A DNA stretch of 7,399 bases. Source: an uncultured Trueperaceae bacterium (lineage in GTDB: Bacteria; Deinococcota; Deinococci; Deinococcales; Trueperaceae). The position numbers were made by a program, and so were the translations under genes. The stretch is taken from assembly GCA_937907415.1 (NCBI GenBank), contig CALCHY010000112.1, forward strand, positions 1 to 7,399, written 5' to 3'. Of the stretch, positions 1-7,399 are shown piece by piece (positions within the stretch are counted from its first letter, which is position 1; every line of letters starts with the position of its first letter). A model generated the notes under the pieces. The model saw only the letters and a program-made list of their open reading frames with translations, was not told the DNA's origin and made no database searches.

Positions 1-49
1 TCGGCGCCTGGTGTCTCACGATCAACCTGAGCGGGAGATTACCAGTAAA

Positions 50-70
50 CTTGAGCTACTTTGACTCAAC
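50..70. promoter_or_regulatory. HAIR-type HspR operator upstream of lon
   Basis: The sequence reads CTTGAGC, then 7 nt, then ACTCAAC. The HAIR (HspR-associated inverted repeat) consensus is CTTGAGT-N7-ACTCAAG, so 12 of 14 defined bases match with exactly the right 7-nt spacing; only the outer base of the right half and the last base of the left half differ. HspR is a MerR-like repressor that, with DnaK, silences chaperone and protease genes until heat stress. In Streptomyces lon belongs to the HspR regulon, and HspR controls heat-shock genes in Deinococcus. The site ends 92 nt before the lon start. A TAAACT hexamer at 46-51 could be a -10 that overlaps the operator, but I see no good -35 for it. 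The link to HspR is inference from motif plus context. Confidence 0.8.
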
Positions 71-162
71 TCCCTTACGCCACACTCGCCCCCACTGACG
101 GGCGCGCCCCAAGAGCCGCATCCCAGTTCACCGCTTGCCGCGGTCAAGAATAGGAGACCAGC

Positions 163-2646
<2,484 letters not shown>

Positions 2647-2666
2647 CGTAAGCACAGGGAGTTCGG

Positions 2667-2694
2667 GCGGCGGCGCCTGCGGTATCGTCGCCGC
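2667..2694 (+). other. Stem-loop abutting the tpiA start codon
   Basis: GCGGCGGCG at 2667-2675 can pair with CGTCGCCGC at 2686-2694 as a 9-bp stem (one G-T wobble) around a 10-nt loop. The right arm ends on the base just before the tpiA ATG. In a transcript reading through from lon the start codon would sit against a very stable stem. No T-run follows, so it does not look like an intrinsic terminator. The pairing is seen in the sequence; a regulatory effect is inference, and GC-rich DNA gives such stems by chance. Confidence 0.4.
2683..2688 (+). promoter_or_regulatory. Candidate -10 element for a leaderless tpiA transcript
   Basis: TATCGT fits the TANNNT pattern and ends 6 nt before the tpiA ATG. 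That distance would place transcription initiation at or next to the A of the ATG. There is no Shine-Dalgarno between the lon stop and the ATG at a usable distance (a GGGAG at 2657-2661 is over 30 nt away). I see no convincing -35. The element lies partly in the loop and right arm of the stem-loop at 2667-2694. The same arrangement precedes argB. Confidence 0.5.
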
Positions 2695-3459
2695 ATGTCA
2701 CGCCCCCTTCCCCTCATAGCCGGTAACTGGAAGATGCACCGGCTCCCCTCAGAAGCCGCGTCCTGGACGCGGGAACTGCTCGCCCGCCTGGACCGCTCCC
2801 CGGTCACGGCGGGCGAGCTCGCGTTGATGGTGCCCTTCACCCACCTCCAGGCCATGACGAACCTCGCGTTCGGCAGCGCCTTGGCCTTGGGGGCCCAGGA
2901 CGTAAGCGCCCACTCCGAGGGCGCATACACGGGCGAGGTATCGGCCGCCATGCTCGCCGACCTGGGAGTGCGCTACGTGGTCGTCGGCCACTCCGAGCGC
3001 CGCGCGTACCACGCCGAGGACGACGCGCTCGTGAACGCCAAAGCCGGCCGCGCGCTGGAGCACGGACTCGTGCCGATCGTGTGCGTCGGCGAGAAGCAAG
3101 CCGAGCGCGACTCTGGCGCGGCTGAGGACGTCGTGCTTGCGCAACTCTCGCGTGCGCTGCTCGGCCTCGACCTGCCAAACGCCGCGTCGCTGGTGGTGGC
3201 GTACGAGCCGGTGTGGGCCATCGGCACTGGCAGGACCGCCACGGCCGCGGACGCCGCCGCCATGGGCAGCGCCATGCGCCGCGAACTACAGCGCCTCTAC
3301 CCGCAGGTGGCCGCAGACATGCGCCTCCTGTACGGCGGCAGCATGAAGCCAGGCAACGCCCGCGAACTCCTCGCGCAAACCGACGTCAACGGCGGCCTGA
3401 TCGGCGGCGCCAGCCTCGAACTAGACGATTACCTCGCCATCGCGGAGGCAGCAGCATGA
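2695..3459 (+). CDS. tpiA: Triosephosphate isomerase
   Basis: This cytosolic glycolytic and gluconeogenic enzyme interconverts dihydroxyacetone phosphate and glyceraldehyde 3-phosphate. The 254-residue length is normal for the family and a single TIM barrel fills it. Substrate-binding N11 and K13 sit in GNWKM, the electrophilic histidine is H99 in VVGHSERR, the catalytic base is E171 in AYEPVWAIGTG, the flexible loop 6 follows at about 175-183, and the phosphate-binding YGGSMKPGN motif is at 213-221. No key residue is missing. The ATG at 2695 places GNWK near the N-terminus as expected. No Shine-Dalgarno is visible; a TANNNT -10 element sits 6 nt upstream, suggesting leaderless expression in addition to any read-through from lon. 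The 3' end overlaps the next gene by 4 nt (ATGA), so the two are probably co-transcribed and translationally coupled. Confidence 0.98.
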   Translation: MSRPLPLIAGNWKMHRLPSEAASWTRELLARLDRSPVTAGELALMVPFTHLQAMTNLAFGSALALGAQDVSAHSEGAYTGEVSAAMLADLGVRYVVVGHSERRAYHAEDDALVNAKAGRALEHGLVPIVCVGEKQAERDSGAAEDVVLAQLSRALLGLDLPNAASLVVAYEPVWAIGTGRTATAADAAAMGSAMRRELQRLYPQVAADMRLLYGGSMKPGNARELLAQTDVNGGLIGGASLELDDYLAIAEAAA

Positions 3460-4526
3460 ACGCAGCAGCAGAGGTTCAGACGCGCCTAGAGAAGTTGCGC
3501 CAGAGCGTAAACCGCCTCGACGCGAGCGCACTACTCGTCACCAACCCAGCCAACGTCCGCTACCTCTCACGCTTCTCCTCCCCGGACGACGGGGCGGTAC
3601 TCGTGACCGCGACCGGCGCCACCCTCCTGACGGACGCGCGTTACAAGGCGCAAGCGGCCGAAGAGGCCGTCATAGACGTGGACATCGTGGCTGGCATCGA
3701 CGACGCCGTGCTTACGCGCCTTGACGGCGCCCACCTGGCGGTGGAGGGCGAGAACATGACGGTGGCGCGGTACCGCGCGCTCGCCAAGCGCCTCGGCTAC
3801 GACCCCGTGGTCCTCGACGGCGCGTTCTCTGACCTGCGCGTGGTGAAGTCGGCTTCCGAGATCGACGCGCTGCGCCGCGCCGCGCACGTCACCGACCTGG
3901 CGTTCGCGGAGGCCCTGAAGATGATGGCGCCCGGCGTTACCGAGATGGAAGTGGCGCTCTCCCTCGAGAGCGCCATGCGCCTCAACGGCGCCGAGGGCGC
4001 ATCGTTCACCACCATCGTCGCCAGCGGGCCGCGTGGAGCGATGCCGCACGGCGTTGCCTCACAGAAGCCGCTAGCTAGCGGGGAGCTCGTCACCCTCGAC
4101 TTCGGCGCCGTCGTCGATGGCTACCACGCCGACATGACGCGCACCGTGGCGATCGGCCAGGTAGGTGCGGAGGAGCGCCGACTGTACGAGGCCGTCCTCG
4201 AGGCGCAAGTCGCCTCACTCGCGGCCGTCGGGCCGGGCATAACCGGCCGCGAAGTCGACCAGGTCGCACGCGAGGTGCTTGCCAAACACGGGTTGGAGAA
4301 GAACTTCACCCACTCGCTAGGGCACGGCACCGGCCTCGTGATCCACGAGGAACCCCGCCTGAGCCAGAAGAGCGACACGCTGCTGCGGCCAGGCATGATC
4401 GTGACGATCGAGCCAGGCGTTTACCTGCCCGGCTTCACGGGCCTGCGCATCGAGGACTTGGCGCTAGTCACGGCGGACGGGCACGAAGTCCTGTCGAAGA
4501 GCCCGAAGGAGTTCATGGCCCTCTAG
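3456..4526 (+). CDS. M24-family Xaa-Pro peptidase (prolidase / aminopeptidase P-like)
   Basis: This is a probable cytosolic dinuclear-metal peptidase that cleaves Xaa-Pro bonds in dipeptides (prolidase, PepQ) or at peptide N-termini (aminopeptidase P). The 356-residue protein has a creatinase-type N-terminal domain (about 1-130, including NPANVRYLSRF at 30-40) and a pita-bread catalytic domain (about 135-350). All five metal ligands are present: D215, D226, H290 (in GHGTG), E319 (in TIEPGVY) and E333 (in RIED). Conserved H198 (MPHGV) and H297 (VIHEEP) are also there. I chose ATG 3456 because GGAGG lies 7 nt upstream at 3444-3448 and it overlaps the tpiA stop as ATGA. The reading frame is open farther upstream, but that part is a shadow of tpiA. 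Sequence alone does not separate prolidase from aminopeptidase P, so no symbol is given. No signal peptide is seen. Its TAG stop interlocks with that of the convergent mutase gene. Confidence 0.93.
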   Translation: MNAAAEVQTRLEKLRQSVNRLDASALLVTNPANVRYLSRFSSPDDGAVLVTATGATLLTDARYKAQAAEEAVIDVDIVAGIDDAVLTRLDGAHLAVEGENMTVARYRALAKRLGYDPVVLDGAFSDLRVVKSASEIDALRRAAHVTDLAFAEALKMMAPGVTEMEVALSLESAMRLNGAEGASFTTIVASGPRGAMPHGVASQKPLASGELVTLDFGAVVDGYHADMTRTVAIGQVGAEERRLYEAVLEAQVASLAAVGPGITGREVDQVAREVLAKHGLEKNFTHSLGHGTGLVIHEEPRLSQKSDTLLRPGMIVTIEPGVYLPGFTGLRIEDLALVTADGHEVLSKSPKEFMAL

Positions 4527-5947
4527 CCTGTGACGAGGTCGCGCACGGCAGCCAAGGTGCTAGCTACGGTGGCGACGGCGGGCGCCTCACAGTAGACGCG
4601 CAGCAGCGGCTCGGTGCCGCTGGCGCGCACTAGCACCCAGGCGTCGTCCGCCAAGTTCAACTTGGTGCCGTCGAGACGCTCGACGCTCGTCACCTGGCGC
4701 CCTGCCAGCCGCGCCGGTGGGTCGTCGAGCACGGCGGCGGCGTGGGCGAGGGCCTCCGCGCCGCCAAGGCGCAGGTCGAGACGGTCGTACGCGTGGCGCC
4801 ACTGTGCCTCGTCTTCTAGGGCCGCGAAACGCTCAGCTAACGGCACGCCCGTTGCTGCCACTCCCTCTGCCAAGAGGAGGGCGTTGGCGAGCCCGTCGCG
4901 CTCGAAGAGGTGCTCGCTCACCCCTATGCCGCCGGACTCCTCGCCCCCGATGAGGACGCCCCCTTGCAGCATGGCGTCGACCACGTACTTGAAGCCGACC
5001 TTCGTCTCGATCACCTGCATCCCGCGGCCCCGAGCCAGGCGCTCCACGAGCCGGCTGACGGTGAACGTCTTCACGACACTGCCGCGGCCACCGCGGCGCG
5101 CTAGGTCGTCGAGGAGCACGGCGAAGATCTGATGCGAGTTGAAGTACTCCCCGCCAGGCAAGACCACGCCGAGGCGATCGGCGTCGCCGTCCGTAGCCAC
5201 GGCGAAGCTGACGCCCTCGGCGTTGGCCCCGCGCATGCAGGCGAGGGTGGGAGCCAAGTTGGCCGAGATCGGCTCTGGGTTGACGCCGTAGAAGAGGGGG
5301 TCGGGGCGACCCCGTAGTTCTGTCAGGCGGTCGGCCATGCCGCGCCCTTCGAAGTACGCAGCCAGCCAGCCGGCGCCCGCACCGCCCATGGCGTCATGCA
5401 AGAGCCGCACACCCGAGCGCCTCAGCAGCTCGACGTCCACCAGCGCGTCGAGGGCCGCGTAGTAGTCGGCCCGCACGTCGAAGGTCTGCGCGGCGCCGGG
5501 TTGGCCACGCAAGGCCGTCTCGGGCCGCACGTAAGCAGCGCGCCGCGCGACGTCTCGGTAGGTGGCGTCCGAGGCGCCGCCACCGTAACTCCCCTTGAGC
5601 TTGAAGCCGGAATACTCGGCTGGATTGTGAGAGGCGGTGATCATCACCCCGCCGTCTGCACCGTAGTGCTTTACGGCGAACGAGAGCGCCGGCGTGGGTA
5701 GGTAGTCGGCGCTGACGCTGGCGCTAATGCCGTTGCCCGCGAGCACTTCAGCGACCAGCAGCGCGAAGCGCCTGCCCATGAAGCGCGTGTCGTACCCGAT
5801 GAGCACGTTGTCGAGGCCGTGGCTAGCGAGGTGCTCAGCGTAAGCCTGCGCCACGCGCCCGAGGTTGCTGGTCGTGAAGTCGTCGGCGATGACGGCACGC
5901 CACCCGTCAGTGCCGAACGTCAACTCGTCTAATCGCGACTCTGCCAC
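4523..5947 (-). CDS. Alpha-D-phosphohexomutase (phosphoglucomutase/phosphomannomutase)
   Basis: This cytosolic mutase moves phosphate between C6 and C1 of a hexose, most likely glucose and possibly mannose, linking glycolysis to glycogen and cell-surface sugar synthesis. The 474-residue protein has the four-domain pattern: FGTDGWR near the N-terminus (11-17), the phosphoserine loop TASHNP with catalytic S106, the metal loop DGDADR with D253, D255 and D257, the sugar-recognition loop GGEESGG at 334-340, and the C-terminal phosphate-binding RASGTEP at 441-447. GFKLKG after the serine loop and EESGG favour a phosphoglucomutase-like enzyme over GlmM; exact specificity is inference. The start is GTG (minus strand, 5947-5945), preceded by GGAGGG (plus-strand 5955-5960) with 7-nt spacing. 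Its promoter lies in the divergent region shared with argB. The stop overlaps the end of the peptidase gene. Confidence 0.93.
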   Translation of the reverse strand: MAESRLDELTFGTDGWRAVIADDFTTSNLGRVAQAYAEHLASHGLDNVLIGYDTRFMGRRFALLVAEVLAGNGISASVSADYLPTPALSFAVKHYGADGGVMITASHNPAEYSGFKLKGSYGGGASDATYRDVARRAAYVRPETALRGQPGAAQTFDVRADYYAALDALVDVELLRRSGVRLLHDAMGGAGAGWLAAYFEGRGMADRLTELRGRPDPLFYGVNPEPISANLAPTLACMRGANAEGVSFAVATDGDADRLGVVLPGGEYFNSHQIFAVLLDDLARRGGRGSVVKTFTVSRLVERLARGRGMQVIETKVGFKYVVDAMLQGGVLIGGEESGGIGVSEHLFERDGLANALLLAEGVAATGVPLAERFAALEDEAQWRHAYDRLDLRLGGAEALAHAAAVLDDPPARLAGRQVTSVERLDGTKLNLADDAWVLVRASGTEPLLRVYCEAPAVATVASTLAAVRDLVTG

Positions 5948-5967
5948 TGCTTAGCCCTCCACCCCGG

Positions 5968-6001
5968 CCTGCGCCACCGCGCAGGGCACCGCTCGCGTGC
6001 C
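5968..6001 (-). other. Two adjacent stem-loops in the mutase gene leader
   Basis: In plus-strand coordinates CCTGCGC (5968-5974) pairs perfectly with GCGCAGG (5979-5985) around a 4-nt loop, and next to it GGCAC (5985-5989) pairs with GTGCC (5997-6001). One base is shared, so the stems could stack or compete. On the minus strand they fall between the predicted mutase transcription start (near 6001) and its ribosome-binding site at 5955-5960. They could stabilise the leader or tune translation, but no known riboswitch consensus is recognisable. Confidence 0.35.
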
Positions 6002-6007
6002 TGACGC

Positions 6008-6035
6008 AATGTAACACCCACTGGTCGCCAGCCAA
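6008..6035 (-). promoter_or_regulatory. Predicted promoter of the phosphohexomutase gene
   Basis: On the minus strand a -35 of TTGGCT (plus 6030-6035) and a -10 of TACATT (plus 6008-6013) are separated by 16 nt; each matches the housekeeping consensus at 4 of 6 positions. Initiation would fall near 6001, giving a leader of about 50 nt that contains the SD sequence and two hairpins. The -35 lies between the argB -10 (6046-6051) and where an argB -35 would be, so the two divergent promoters overlap. Confidence 0.5.
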
Positions 6036-6045
6036 CCGCTGCCAT

Positions 6046-6051
6046 TAGACT
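6046..6051 (+). promoter_or_regulatory. Candidate -10 element for a leaderless argB transcript
   Basis: TAGACT (4 of 6 matches to TATAAT) ends 6 nt before the argB GTG, the same spacing as before tpiA. No Shine-Dalgarno precedes the start. A weak -35-like TGGTCG occurs at 6022-6027. Transcription would start at or next to the GTG, giving an mRNA with no leader. Confidence 0.55.
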
Positions 6052-6057
6052 TGCCAC

Positions 6058-6816
6058 GTGAGCATCGTCATCAAGTACGGCGGCAACGCCATGACCGACC
6101 AAGCAACGCGCCGCGCCGTGGCCGCTGGCCTCCACGACCTCGGGGCGAGCGGCGTGCCGCCCGTAGTCGTACACGGCGGCGGCCCGTTCATCCAGGCCGC
6201 CCTCGACGAGGCCGGGCTCGAGCACAGCTTCGTGCGCGGGCTCCGCGTTACCAGTCACGCGGCCATGCTCGTCGTCGAGCGCGTGCTGACCATGCTCGGC
6301 AAGGAGTTGGCGCAAGAGATCGGCGGCGCGGTCGGCATCACGGCACGCGACGCCAACAGCCTGAGCGCCGAGGTGCGCGACCCCGACCTTGGCCTCGTCG
6401 GCCGCGTGACCGGCGTCGACCTACGCGCCATAAACGCCCTGCGAGCTGGCGGCCTCGTGCCCGTGCTCGCCTGCATCGCGGCTGGCGGTCATGGCACCAT
6501 GCTCAACGTCAACGGCGACGAGGCGGCTGGCGCCGTGGCGGGCGCACTAGGAGAGGGCGTCGTCTTCCTCACGAACGTCCCTGGCGTGCTCGACGACCCC
6601 AACGACCCGGCTACGCTCCTACCTGACCTCACGCGCGTTCAAGTCGAGGAACGCATCCGTGACGGGCGCATCTCTGGCGGCATGATCCCCAAGGTCGAAT
6701 CGGCGCTGACGGCGCTAACGATGGGCGCCCCGTTCGCGGTGATTGCCGACGGCCGCGACGCGCACGGCGTGAAACTAGCCCTCGCGGGCGGCGGTACCCG
6801 GCTGAGCGCGGATTAG
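6058..6816 (+). CDS. argB: Acetylglutamate kinase
   Basis: This amino-acid kinase phosphorylates N-acetyl-L-glutamate with ATP, the second step of arginine synthesis, in the cytosol. The 252-residue protein carries the family's key residues: K6 (IVIKYGG), the glycine loop HGGG at 39-42, R63 in GLRVT, N150 and D154 in NVNGDEAAG, and K212 in GGMIPKV. These align with E. coli K8, R66, N158, D162 and K217. R63 and N150 favour acetylglutamate over the related lysine-pathway kinase LysZ, which lacks this GLRVT/NVN pairing. The aspartate usual in L-(S/T)-D-V-(S/P)-G is N173 here (LTNVPG), an uncommon change also seen in LysZ-like proteins. The protein begins directly at the first beta strand, without the N-terminal helix of arginine-inhibited hexameric kinases, so it may be arginine-insensitive (inference). 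GTG 6058 is required to include K6; the next in-frame ATG is downstream of it. No other arginine gene is visible nearby. Confidence 0.94.
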   Translation: MSIVIKYGGNAMTDQATRRAVAAGLHDLGASGVPPVVVHGGGPFIQAALDEAGLEHSFVRGLRVTSHAAMLVVERVLTMLGKELAQEIGGAVGITARDANSLSAEVRDPDLGLVGRVTGVDLRAINALRAGGLVPVLACIAAGGHGTMLNVNGDEAAGAVAGALGEGVVFLTNVPGVLDDPNDPATLLPDLTRVQVEERIRDGRISGGMIPKVESALTALTMGAPFAVIADGRDAHGVKLALAGGGTRLSAD

Positions 6817-6948
6817 GGTGTAGGCCCCCGCACGAGGTCGCGCGCTTTGAGAGTTCCGTAAGAGTTGCCCGCGTACCTTGACGTCACAGGCCGCACGAGC
6901 AGGCCTAGCACCACCGCAGCGTAGCCTCACCGCCCCTAGGAGTCCGGG

Positions 6949-7125
6949 ATGAACGAAGACATCACCTCCCTCTCAACGTCCAATCTGAAGCGCGAAGCTC
7001 GTCTCCTCGAAATCAGGGTCATCCACAACACCAGCACAGCGATCGAAACGGAGCGGTACTGCCTCATCCAGCTAGAACTCGGCGGTCGCATGGCGAACGA
7101 CCTAGTGCTAGACCCGCGCGACTGA
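6949..7125 (+). CDS. Small hypothetical protein, 58 residues
   Basis: This short ORF encodes a protein I do not recognise. It begins MNEDITSLST and ends DLVLDPRD, is rich in charged residues, has a single cysteine (C38), and has no signal peptide or membrane segment, so it should be cytosolic. The case for a real gene is its ATG preceded by AGGAG at 6938-6942 with 6-nt spacing, the same arrangement as lon, about three quarters of codons ending in G or C, and a hairpin 7 nt after its TGA stop. The middle and C-terminal part (about 20-54) alternates hydrophobic and polar residues like a small beta-rich fold, which is only a visual impression. The 132 nt between argB and this gene hold a -35-like TTGACG at 6878-6883 without a clear -10, and nothing else I can support. 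Confidence 0.6.
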   Translation: MNEDITSLSTSNLKREARLLEIRVIHNTSTAIETERYCLIQLELGGRMANDLVLDPRD

Positions 7126-7132
7126 TCAGCTA

Positions 7133-7183
7133 GGCACCCGCCCCCTCCCCCGCAACGGCCCGGCGGGTGCCGGCCCTTCAGTT
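7133..7183 (+). terminator. Possible intrinsic terminator after the small gene
   Basis: GGCACCCGCC (7133-7142) and GGCGGGTGCC (7162-7171) form a perfect 10-bp GC-rich stem with a 19-nt C-rich loop. The stem starts 7 nt after the small gene's stop. The sequence after it (CCCTTCAGTTT) has only a broken T-run, so termination may be inefficient or the stem may act as an mRNA 3'-end stabiliser. Confidence 0.55.
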
Positions 7184-7201
7184 TGGCGGCACGCATAGCC
7201 C

Positions 7202-7266
7202 CGGACAATCGACTTCGGGAGCGCCACGGTGAAAGCCGTGTGCGATTGCAGATTATTTCCTGTCCG
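7202..7266 (+). other. Nested inverted repeats upstream of the LysM gene
   Basis: Three complementary pairs are nested: CGGACA (7202-7207) with TGTCCG (7261-7266), CAATCG (7206-7211) with CGATTG (7243-7248), and CCACGG with CCGTGTG as an inner hairpin (about 7222-7244) closed by a TGAAAG loop. The outer two pairs share two bases, so not all can form fully at once. This could be a structured leader, a protein-binding site or chance. It does not match any riboswitch consensus I know. Confidence 0.3.
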
Positions 7267-7281
7267 CGCTCGCGCAACTTC

Positions 7282-7290
7282 TGGTAGATT
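7282..7290 (+). promoter_or_regulatory. Extended -10 promoter element of the LysM gene
   Basis: TGGTAGATT is an extended -10 (TGn followed by TAGATT, a TANNNT hexamer) ending 8 nt before the ATG. No -35 is evident, which extended -10 promoters can tolerate, and no Shine-Dalgarno precedes the start. Initiation would fall within a base or two of the ATG, giving a leaderless or nearly leaderless mRNA. Confidence 0.5.
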
Positions 7291-7298
7291 TAGCGGCG

Positions 7299-7399
7299 AT
7301 GCGACCACAAGGCTTCGTTCGTACCCTTCTCGCAGTGGTCGCCCTTGGGACCGCAGCTGCTTCCGCCAAGACGATAACGGTGCAACCGGGCGATAGCCT
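7299..7399 (+). CDS. Exported LysM-domain protein, N-terminal part (cut by window end)
   Basis: Only the first 33 complete codons are in the window. They encode a classic Sec signal peptide: basic positions R2 and R8, a hydrophobic core (about 9-20) and an ASA cleavage site after A23. The mature protein begins KTITVQPGDS, which is the start of a LysM peptidoglycan-binding domain (the usual pattern is YxVxxGDTL). The product is therefore probably secreted or periplasmic and cell-wall bound, perhaps a hydrolase such as an M23 peptidase or amidase, but the catalytic part is not visible. There is no Shine-Dalgarno; an extended -10 lies 8 nt upstream. Confidence 0.75.
   Translation, partial: MRPQGFVRTLLAVVALGTAAASAKTITVQPGDS

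Noticed and set aside
3213..3455. N-terminal extension of 81 codons on the peptidase
   Set aside because: It runs inside tpiA in another frame and encodes Arg/Pro-rich sequence typical of shadow frames; the ATG at 3456 has an SD and the ATGA overlap.
6051..6626. Arg-rich plus-strand frame overlapping argB
   Set aside because: Composition dominated by Arg, Pro and Gly is the out-of-frame signature of argB; no SD and no recognisable motif.
7216..7266. Resemblance of GGGAG...GGTGAAAGCC to cobalamin or c-di-AMP riboswitches
   Set aside because: The other invariant elements of both families are missing and the segment is too short.
6936..7277. Minus-strand 113-codon frame opposite the small gene
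   Set aside because: It spans the hairpin and promoter regions, is Arg/Ser-rich, and has no motif; the plus-strand 58-codon frame has better translation signals.

Overview
This window is a GC-rich (by eye roughly two-thirds G+C), densely packed stretch of bacterial chromosome carrying mostly housekeeping genes. I see no phage, plasmid, insertion sequence, CRISPR array, tRNA or rRNA. The organism is most likely a member of Deinococcota, possibly a Truepera-like lineage. This is an inference from three things: the general character of the proteins, an HspR/HAIR-type operator in front of lon (a control mode known in Deinococcus and actinomycetes), and several genes that have a TANNNT -10 element 6 to 8 nt before the start codon and no Shine-Dalgarno, the leaderless layout described as common in Deinococcus. 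A GC-rich actinobacterium or another deep-branching group is not excluded.

Layout. Positions 1-162 are a regulatory region ending in a strong ribosome-binding site; it contains a near-perfect HAIR inverted repeat at 50-70. A plus-strand cluster follows: lon (163-2646, ATP-dependent protease), tpiA (2695-3459, triosephosphate isomerase) and an M24-family Xaa-Pro peptidase (3456-4526), which overlaps tpiA by 4 nt. It meets head-on a minus-strand alpha-D-phosphohexomutase gene (4523-5947). The two convergent genes overlap by 4 nt, and both TAG stop codons lie inside one CTAG palindrome. A 110-nt divergent region holds back-to-back promoter elements for the mutase and for argB (6058-6816, acetylglutamate kinase). 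Downstream are a 58-codon small gene with a good ribosome-binding site (6949-7125), a GC-rich hairpin that may be a terminator, a region of nested inverted repeats, and the start of an exported LysM-domain protein (7299 to the window edge).

How the genes relate. Lon degrades misfolded and regulatory proteins and is probably repressed by HspR until heat or other protein-damaging stress occurs. TpiA and the mutase belong to central sugar metabolism, the peptidase recycles proline-containing peptides, and argB is the second step of arginine synthesis. No single pathway unites the neighbourhood. The points of interest are in the expression signals: a mix of SD-led genes (lon, the peptidase, the mutase, the small gene) and apparently leaderless genes (tpiA, argB, the LysM gene), overlapping gene ends, and a hairpin abutting the tpiA start. 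I found no convincing evidence of a wholly new multi-gene system.
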